From Ignavibacteria bacterium RIFOXYC2_FULL_35_21 (lineage in GTDB: Bacteria > Bacteroidota > Ignavibacteria > Kapaibacteriales > UBA2268): a DNA stretch of 64,000 bases. Below the pieces are notes generated by a model. The model did not search any database, was not told where the DNA came from, and saw nothing but the letters and a program-made list of their open reading frames with translations. Positions 26,109-32,577 of this stretch are shown piece by piece. Positions within the stretch are counted from its first letter, which is position 1; the number at the start of each line of letters is the position of its first letter. Location of the stretch: NCBI GenBank assembly GCA_001804705.1, contig MHAY01000064.1:1-64000 (forward strand). The letters are read 5' to 3'. Position numbers and translations under genes: made by a program.

Positions 26109-27623
26109 TCAATTTCCTAGCTTCCCTACTGCAAAAAGCACTTCCTTTTGAGCCTGAAGGTAATTATATATGGAATTAATCCTGTTAATCTGTGCTGTTA
26201 TTAACTGATTGTTAGCAGTCAGATAATCAGTGATATTAGATGAACCAACCCTGAATCTTTCCTTAAAACTCTCAAAATTCTGCTCGGCAGAACGTAAAGC
26301 ACGTTTTGTAATATCCAGTTGTTTTTCTGCCGCATCAAGATTCATATAGCATGTCTGAACTGCTGTCCTTATTGATTGTTCTAATTGGTATTTTTCAATC
26401 TCTTTTTGTTTTAACTGCATATATGATGTTTCAATTCGGTAACTTGTATTAAAATTATCAAAGATTGGAATAGATAGATTCAACCCGACATAAGACCTTC
26501 CAAGTTCACGAAATTGATCTAATGCAGTATTTGCCCAGGACCAACCACCTGACGCTGCAAGTGTCGGATAATATCCGCCTTTCGATATTGTTAAATTCGA
26601 TTCGGAGGCTGATATTTCCGATTTAATTGAAACATAGTCCTGTCTTGATTGAAAAGCCTGGCTTATAGATGAATTAACACTTCCAATTTCAGCCCTAAAG
26701 TTTTTCACATCCTCATCCGAAAGCTCTGTTTTTATGCTTGACTCAAGGAACTCTGCATTATAATCTGTATTCAAACCAATTGTATTTAAAAGTTTCACTT
26801 TGGATACATTCAAATCATTTTCGGAAATAGTCAATTCATATTCTTTATTTCCAAGTTCAGCTTCCTGTGCATAAACCATAGCTATAGGTATAACCCCTGC
26901 ATCATATTGAGCTTGTATTCTTTCTAATTCTTTTTTACCAAGAGCAATATTCTCTTGTCGTGTTTTTAAAATTTGGGACTTTTTAACTACATCAATAAAC
27001 TGCCTGTTAACATCAAGTTTGACTTTTTGGGTTGTATAAATGGAATTTGCATAACTTGCATTGTAAGTTTCTTGAGCTCTGCTATAATTGGCACTTCTGG
27101 AAAAACCGTTAAAGAGTAAATAGCTTGCATAGGCACCCATATTGTATGAATTTGGATTTTGAGCAGCTATGGGTATAATCTGTCCTCCCACCTGAACATT
27201 ATTAGCTCCTTTTGCATTTAATTGGCGGGTATAACCGGCATTAAAATCTATAGAAGGAAGAAATTTTCCGAAGGCATTAGTTATATCTGCATTGGTAGCC
27301 ACTACCTGGGAATTTGCAATTTGTATTTCATAATTATTTTTTATTGCTATTTCAATACACTGGCCGAGTGTGAAAACTTTTTGGTCGGATTTGACCTGTG
27401 AAAATGAATAACTTGTCAATAAGACTAAGGATAATATTGAAATCGGAATTAACTTAATAATCTCTATTTTGAATATTAAAAAAAAACTAAGGCAATTAAT
27501 CCTTAAATCATTAAATCCTAATAATCCTATTCCATTTTGCATTTTTTTCATTAAAGTCCTCAATGGATTCACAGAAATTTCTTTTTTAATACGTTCATTT
27601 CGTTCATTTGTTACATTGAGCAA
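26109..27623 (-). CDS. TolC family outer-membrane channel protein
   Basis: A 504-residue outer-membrane efflux protein with two OEP repeats (about 85-290 and 310-500), long helical hairpins and QAQKEVLFAVGKLG at the end. The signal-like stretch LIPISILSLVLLTSYSFSQ is at residues 57-75, far from the first Met. The preceding about 50 residues (NPLRTLMKKMQNGIGLLGFN and after) are encoded by dispersed GGATTA/ATTTAAGG-type repeats, so the native start seems displaced or lost. Internal Met codons at about residues 25 and 28 are other possible starts. It should form the outer-membrane exit of the MacAB-like exporter. Confidence 0.88.
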   Translation of the reverse strand: MLNVTNERNERIKKEISVNPLRTLMKKMQNGIGLLGFNDLRINCLSFFLIFKIEIIKLIPISILSLVLLTSYSFSQVKSDQKVFTLGQCIEIAIKNNYEIQIANSQVVATNADITNAFGKFLPSIDFNAGYTRQLNAKGANNVQVGGQIIPIAAQNPNSYNMGAYASYLLFNGFSRSANYSRAQETYNASYANSIYTTQKVKLDVNRQFIDVVKKSQILKTRQENIALGKKELERIQAQYDAGVIPIAMVYAQEAELGNKEYELTISENDLNVSKVKLLNTIGLNTDYNAEFLESSIKTELSDEDVKNFRAEIGSVNSSISQAFQSRQDYVSIKSEISASESNLTISKGGYYPTLAASGGWSWANTALDQFRELGRSYVGLNLSIPIFDNFNTSYRIETSYMQLKQKEIEKYQLEQSIRTAVQTCYMNLDAAEKQLDITKRALRSAEQNFESFKERFRVGSSNITDYLTANNQLITAQINRINSIYNYLQAQKEVLFAVGKLGN

Positions 27624-27712
27624 TTACAAACTAAGATTCCCTTCCCTAAGGAAGTGTTCGGAAAGTTGAATTAAAAATTCAAATTCATAATTCTACATTT
27701 TAAATTTTACAT

Positions 27713-29206
27713 TTATTCTTCATAGTTTCTAACTGCAGATTTCTTCCCCCGCGAATCAACAGCATATACCTTGAAAGAAAATGGCTGATTTTGATATCTT
27801 GGGGTACACCTGAAAATCTGTACAAAAGTGATATTATCAGGTGATTCGGGAATTGTTCCTCTCAGTTCACGCACTATTGCGTTGCCTTCAACTTCAAGAA
27901 CGGAAATATTTTCTTTCCGATTATAAAAGCCAAAAGATAGTGTTTTAATATTCACTTCACCGTTTCTTATATATTGAATATCCTTGATTACAGGTACCGG
28001 GTAGTTCAGAATTTTTATTTGATATTTTTGACCATAAAGATTACCATCAATGTAGCTTTCAAGTGTAAGTATTTTTCCCGTATCACTGATATCAGGTGTA
28101 AATTGGAATTTATTACCCTGTTCACTTTGTACCCTGATTGAATTTCCCTCCCTAATCATTGCTTTTATTTCCTGTCCAAGTAGTAATGGAATCTGAGGGT
28201 CAATCGTGTAGGTTTTATCAGGATACATTGCCCTGTCAAATATCGGTTCTTTCATTTTTATTGGAACAACCGAGAAATCAACACTGTACTCTTTTTTATT
28301 ATATTTTGAAATAGCTGTGAAAATTACTTTTAATCTCCCATAAGCAGGTGTTAAACCTCCTATTACTATTCTGTTATTTTCAACATTGACAACAGATGCA
28401 GTCCCACCATTATCACCTTTGTCATTAAATGCTTGTACATAATATTTAATAATGTCCTTAGAAAAAGTTCCCCCGTAAATATTAATAATGTTTTTCCATT
28501 TGTGGTATGCAACTGAATTTATAAATCCCATTTCAGGTCTAATCTCAATTTCGCCCGAAGGCTGGAAACCCGGAAAAACCGGTATTTGTCCGTTTATACT
28601 ATTAATTGTACCATTAGGATTAATTTGAATTGTAGGATTATTCATAGCCAAATCTGCATTAATATAAATCATATTCAGGCTGAATTTTGTTTGTGCTTTT
28701 ATTATGCGATTTGATAATTCACCATCATTAACAGCATGTTTACCATCGTCTTTTAACCTTGCATAAGCGGTAACTATTACGTTATAAGTTTTGTTTGCCC
28801 TTTCAAAAATCGGAGGACTCCAAAAGAAAAGTGCAGATTGTGATTCAATATTATCAATAAACCTGAAATATGGATTAGTTGTGTCTCTTTCATCCTTTAA
28901 TAAAAGTTTTTGCCTTAGCATAGGGTCTTCAATTGTAAATTCAAAATCTACATTTTCTACATCCCCAAAGTATATCACAGTATTAACGGAATCCATAGAC
29001 AAAATTTTAACACCGGTTGAATCAAGAAGCAGGCGACAGTTCAGAGTAGTTTTTTCCGGTTGAATAGTAAAAGGTATTTGAAATATTTTTGAGCTTTTAT
29101 CTTCAGGCTTTTTATTGTCCTCCTCCGGCGAAGGCAATAAAAATATTAATGCCGCCAGGTATAATACAAAATATATTTCAATAGATTTTCTATATCTTAA
29201 TTTCAT
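27713..29206 (-). CDS. GldM/PorM-like T9SS motor stator protein (divergent)
   Basis: A 497-residue protein with a single N-terminal helix (IEIYFVLYLAALIFLLP, residues 9-25) and a long periplasmic part made of beta-rich modules. Size, one-helix topology, beta-domain series and its place right after a GldL-like gene match GldM, the periplasmic shaft of the T9SS motor. Direct sequence similarity is weak by eye, so the call is mainly from topology and context. Four T9SS cargo genes in this window make a T9SS expected. Its start region is duplicated upstream (29375-29459). Confidence 0.5.
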   Translation of the reverse strand: MKLRYRKSIEIYFVLYLAALIFLLPSPEEDNKKPEDKSSKIFQIPFTIQPEKTTLNCRLLLDSTGVKILSMDSVNTVIYFGDVENVDFEFTIEDPMLRQKLLLKDERDTTNPYFRFIDNIESQSALFFWSPPIFERANKTYNVIVTAYARLKDDGKHAVNDGELSNRIIKAQTKFSLNMIYINADLAMNNPTIQINPNGTINSINGQIPVFPGFQPSGEIEIRPEMGFINSVAYHKWKNIINIYGGTFSKDIIKYYVQAFNDKGDNGGTASVVNVENNRIVIGGLTPAYGRLKVIFTAISKYNKKEYSVDFSVVPIKMKEPIFDRAMYPDKTYTIDPQIPLLLGQEIKAMIREGNSIRVQSEQGNKFQFTPDISDTGKILTLESYIDGNLYGQKYQIKILNYPVPVIKDIQYIRNGEVNIKTLSFGFYNRKENISVLEVEGNAIVRELRGTIPESPDNITFVQIFRCTPRYQNQPFSFKVYAVDSRGKKSAVRNYEE

Positions 29207-29275
29207 CTTTTCAATTTATTTGGAATTTTTAACGGGACAGAAAATTTTCTGTCCCTACATATTTTTAATTATCAA
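29191..29275. repeat. 85-bp direct repeat, unit 1, with family A palindrome
   Basis: This unit holds the gldM-like start codon and the perfect palindrome GGGACAGAAAATTTTCTGTC plus CC (29234-29255). It is repeated almost exactly at 29375-29459. A GCGAAAGCAGGAATCCAG-type palindrome (29311-29335) lies between the units. Confidence 0.75.
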
Positions 29276-29374
29276 TAGAAACTTCTGAAAAATTGGAATA
29301 TTATGCTAGATTGTCATTCCTGCGAAAGCAGGAATCCAGTTCTGGAGCAACATTATGGATACCCGCTTTCGCGG

Positions 29375-29459
29375 TATATCTTAATTTCATCTTTTCAATT
29401 TATTTGGAATTTTTAACGGGACAGAAAATTTTCTGTCCCTACATATTTTTAATTATCAA
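29375..29459. repeat. 85-bp direct repeat, unit 2, with family A palindrome
   Basis: A copy of 29191-29275 offset by 184 bp, including a headless second copy of the gldM-like start (on the minus strand ATG AAA TTA AGA TAT ...) and the palindrome at 29418-29439. It probably arose by duplication around an inserted palindromic element. Confidence 0.75.
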
Positions 29460-29479
29460 TTATCAATTTTCAATTAATT

Positions 29480-30271
29480 TCATTGTGTCAATTTATTAAC
29501 CAGAACCCGCTCGACTTCTTTCCGGACAGCTATCTCAATTTCTTCTCTTTTCAGCAATTCGGCGGCATAATTCAGGTTATTGACAGTATTTTTAAATTCA
29601 TTCAGAGCATGATTTGTTTCTTTCATTATTTCGAGCATCTGAGGATTAGGTGCCGAGGCATTGGAATAACTTTCAGAAAGTTTTCCAATTAAAATAGTAA
29701 GATTGCTTTGCTGTTTTAAAACTTCCTGAAATGAATCCGAAATCTTTTCAAGCTGAACCACAGACGCCGCAAAGTCTCTGCTTATTTCCCCTACCTCGAC
29801 AACAAGGTCTTCAATTGTATTTTGGTTATCACCTGTCTTAGCTTTTAAGGTTTCAAGTTCTTCACTAGGAGTAAATAACATGACAATAAACATGAAAATA
29901 AGCATCAATGCCTCAAAAGCGATTCCAGCAAGTACAATATCAGGATTCACATAATCAGTGAATCTTCTTAAACCAATAAGTACGAGAAGAATGGCGGCAC
30001 CAAAATAAACGAATGAATTTATTGTAGTGAAATAATACCTGTTTAAAATCTCTTCCATCCATAATCCTGTGCCTGAAAACAAGCCGAGAGGATGAAGCAC
30101 GGTTACATCTTTTTTGACATATCTGAATAATTCCCTTTCTCTTACACAAATTCTCCAGCTAAGAATTAGAGTTGACAAATTTGAAAGCTGCTTCTCAAAC
30201 CTAAGCTCATTATAAACATCGGCAAGTGTCGCCCTGCCTTCGAGAGATGAAAGAGTGTCAATATTTTTCAT
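29480..30271 (-). CDS. GldL/PorL-like T9SS motor protein (divergent)
   Basis: A 263-residue protein with two adjacent membrane helices (FVYFGAAILLVLIGLRRF, about 84-101, and PDIVLAGIAFEALMLIFMFIVM, about 110-131) followed by about 130 residues of cytoplasmic coiled coil. GldL has this layout, and its second helix carries a key Glu within GLgTEaiIFF. GIAFEALMLIF aligns with that, and the basic residues LRRF sit at the end of helix 1 where GldL has a functional Lys. Unlike classic GldL there is an extra about 80-residue N-terminal region. With the GldM-like gene downstream it would form the proton-driven T9SS motor. Confidence 0.55.
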   Translation of the reverse strand: MKNIDTLSSLEGRATLADVYNELRFEKQLSNLSTLILSWRICVRERELFRYVKKDVTVLHPLGLFSGTGLWMEEILNRYYFTTINSFVYFGAAILLVLIGLRRFTDYVNPDIVLAGIAFEALMLIFMFIVMLFTPSEELETLKAKTGDNQNTIEDLVVEVGEISRDFAASVVQLEKISDSFQEVLKQQSNLTILIGKLSESYSNASAPNPQMLEIMKETNHALNEFKNTVNNLNYAAELLKREEIEIAVRKEVERVLVNKLTQ

Positions 30272-30313
30272 ACCTTTAATTCAATATTAATAATTAAATA
30301 TTACTCTTTTGCA

Positions 30314-30336
30314 GGGACAGAATATTGTTCAGCCCC
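30314..30336. repeat. Family A palindrome, degenerate
   Basis: GGGACAGAATATTGTTCAGCCCC, with mismatched right arm. A second one, GGATAGAACAATGTTCTGTT, follows at 30387-30412. Both lie in the gap between the GldL-like and LptG/LptF-type genes. Confidence 0.55.
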
Positions 30337-30425
30337 AGCAATTCAAAAATATCATAAATCTTATATAAATAAAAACATTTTCGTTTGGATAGAACAATGT
30401 TCTGTTTCTACAAATTTTCAATTCT

Positions 30426-31508
30426 TTAGGTTCTGGTTCGGACAAGATTAATTAAAGCAAACACAAAGAAAATTATGTTCGCCATCCATCCTGCAAGAAT
30501 CGGATTAATATCCGAAGAATAACCGATAGTTTGTCCCACTTTAGTAAATACAAGATATAAGAAGGAAATCACCATTGCGGCTCCCATCTGAATTGCCAGC
30601 CCGCCTTTCTTTCTTATAGAAGCAAAAGGGACTCCGAATAAAATAACAATCAGGTTGGCAAAAGGAAAAGCATAATTTCCATAGTATTCTATAACCTGTT
30701 TACGAACATCCTTACCGCCCCGTTTAAGAATTGTGATATAATTCCACAACTCGTCGAAATTCATTTCATCAGTGGAGCGTTTGAGTTCGATTATCTGCCC
30801 ATGTGTGAGATTCAAAGAATAATTCATAGTATCAAATCTCCGGGTGTCAACTGCTCCATCGGGGTATAACCTCTCAATTCCATTAACGAGCTTCCAGACC
30901 GAGGCTGAAGAATCCCATCTTATTTTGTCTGCTTCTATCCGCCTCGTCAGCCGTGGTTCAGCCTGGCTTGTGTACTCTTCGACCGCGACTTTATTTCCTG
31001 TTTTTTGTTGTGAATCATAATACTGCATTACAACATTCCTGGTAGGGTTATCTCTGAAATACAAGTTAAAAATCTGTCCGCCGCCGCTCGCTTTGTTAAG
31101 ATATTTTTGCTCAATTTCAATTTTTCTCTCATTTGCAGCAGGAACAATCCATCCGTTAAAATATAATTGTGCAAAACTCAGGATGACACTAAAAAAAGCA
31201 ACGGGCAACATAATCCTGTAAAGGCTTATGCCACCTGATTTCATCGCAGTAATTTCATTATTAGTCGAAAGCCTCCCGACCGAAAATAAAGTTGAAATTA
31301 ACATAGCGACAGGTGTAAGAAGTTTCAGAATTTCAGGAAGGAAATAAATATAGTATTTAATGATAGTCATAAAAGTAGCATTCTGGTCGAGAAACTCATC
31401 GAGGCTTTCAAGCAGGTTGACAATAACAAAAATAATACACAATGCAATAAGAGAAAAGAGCAGTGTAATTGCAATTTGCTTTAATATGTATTTATCAAGT
31501 AATGTCAT
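30426..31508 (-). CDS. LptF/LptG family LPS-export permease
   Basis: A 360-residue YjgP/YjgQ-type permease. The N-terminal signature is LLDKYILKQIAITLLFSLIAL (about 3-23). Three helices come first, with the LKLLTPVAMLISTLFSVGRL segment and the loop NEITAMKSGGISLYRIM (about 80-96) that contacts the LptB ATPase. A periplasmic jellyroll domain (about 120-265) and three more helices follow. It extracts lipopolysaccharide from the inner membrane with LptB. Only one of the LptF/G pair is encoded here. The start overlaps the end of the ftsX gene by 14 bp. Confidence 0.9.
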   Translation of the reverse strand: MTLLDKYILKQIAITLLFSLIALCIIFVIVNLLESLDEFLDQNATFMTIIKYYIYFLPEILKLLTPVAMLISTLFSVGRLSTNNEITAMKSGGISLYRIMLPVAFFSVILSFAQLYFNGWIVPAANERKIEIEQKYLNKASGGGQIFNLYFRDNPTRNVVMQYYDSQQKTGNKVAVEEYTSQAEPRLTRRIEADKIRWDSSASVWKLVNGIERLYPDGAVDTRRFDTMNYSLNLTHGQIIELKRSTDEMNFDELWNYITILKRGGKDVRKQVIEYYGNYAFPFANLIVILFGVPFASIRKKGGLAIQMGAAMVISFLYLVFTKVGQTIGYSSDINPILAGWMANIIFFVFALINLVRTRT

Positions 31509-32535
31509 CTTCCCATGATGCCGGTGTATTATTTGTTTCCACAGTTGTATCTTGAGTAATCGTGGAATCTATTTCTCCTTCTTCAGTAGTTCTTATTGTA
31601 GTCGAAGAATCCCCTTCCTCATTTACAATCGGAACATTTGGAGCAAGTTCATTGGTAATCATGTTACCCTGAGCTTTATCGTCGGGCCGTAATTCGTAAT
31701 CCGTAATTGATTTTTTCGGCTTATATATTAAATAAAGCATGAGAAAAACAAGTTCGAAAGCGATTAATACAAAAGACAAATTCCATAATAAAATCTGCCA
31801 TGGAACATTCATATACCACAGCAATTCTGCTTTTATTAAATACAATAATAAATATAGAAGACCCGAAGCTATAATTATACTTCCCAAAACAACAATAGTT
31901 AACAAATAGAATATTTCTTTTGCAGTCTGTGAGTAATCTTTTATGCCCGCTGAAAAAATCACAGTTGCCTTCGATTTAACAAATTCGGGGATGAGAGAAA
32001 GAAATATGATTAATAAAACAATAAGTCCTAATAAAATTCCGATAATAATTGCCAGTACATTAAACTGGTTTTTTATCGAAAATACAGTTTCAGCATAGTC
32101 TTTTCTTAGCAGAGTGTTCTCTACTCCATCAATTCTTTTTATTAAAAGATTATATTTAGCGAGATTGAAACTGTTTAGATATTCGGCTTTTATAGTTACA
32201 TTAATCAAGGTTGGCAATGGATTATCAGGCAATAAATCCTCGGATATGCCTCCAATATTTCTATCAATTTTTGTTAAACCGCTGTCAGGTTTAATCAACC
32301 TTGCTTCCTTGACCCAATATAAAGATTTGATATTTTTTAATGCCGGTTTTAGAGAATCCTCAGGGACATCCTCATTCATTACTGCTGTGATTGTTATATT
32401 CTGTTCAATACGATGAATATACCTGTCAACTATTATATAAGATGAATAATAAAAACTTACGATGAAACTAACAGCAAGTGTGCTTAAAATTATTCTTATA
32501 ATTGATTTTTTGTAACTCTTAACGATACAACCCAT
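31495..32535 (-). CDS. ftsX: FtsX-type cell-division permease with repeat-derived tail
   Basis: A 346-residue, four-helix protein with the FtsX arrangement: an N-terminal helix, an extracellular domain (about 40-155) with the FtsX-like stretch LLPDNPLPTLINVTIKAE, then three helices (about 163-265). FtsX with FtsE controls peptidoglycan hydrolases at division, but no ftsE is adjacent. After helix 4 a family F repeat encodes ITDYELRPDDKAQGNMITNE (about 276-295) in frame, followed by a Thr/Glu-rich tail. The tail looks like a cytoplasmic extension created by repeat insertion. The overlap with the LptG/LptF-type gene suggests coupling. Confidence 0.8.
   Translation of the reverse strand: MGCIVKSYKKSIIRIILSTLAVSFIVSFYYSSYIIVDRYIHRIEQNITITAVMNEDVPEDSLKPALKNIKSLYWVKEARLIKPDSGLTKIDRNIGGISEDLLPDNPLPTLINVTIKAEYLNSFNLAKYNLLIKRIDGVENTLLRKDYAETVFSIKNQFNVLAIIIGILLGLIVLLIIFLSLIPEFVKSKATVIFSAGIKDYSQTAKEIFYLLTIVVLGSIIIASGLLYLLLYLIKAELLWYMNVPWQILLWNLSFVLIAFELVFLMLYLIYKPKKSITDYELRPDDKAQGNMITNELAPNVPIVNEEGDSSTTIRTTEEGEIDSTITQDTTVETNNTPASWEDDIT
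31651..31710 (-). repeat. Family F coding repeat inside ftsX
   Basis: A 60-bp stretch homologous to 34341-34400. Both encode I-T-N/D-Y-E-L-R-P-x-D-x-A-Q-G-x-M-I-T-N-E on the minus strand, in the same reading frame, in two unrelated proteins. Confidence 0.85.
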
Positions 32536-32577
32536 AATGTCGAAAAATTTGTGATAAAATTAATTGTATAAGCGGAA

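Noticed and set aside
20138..27623. Calling the ABC-adaptor-TolC cluster a macrolide exporter (macAB-tolC) by name
   Set aside because: The ATPase and permeases are separate genes with two different permeases, unlike fused MacB, and the substrate cannot be read from sequence.
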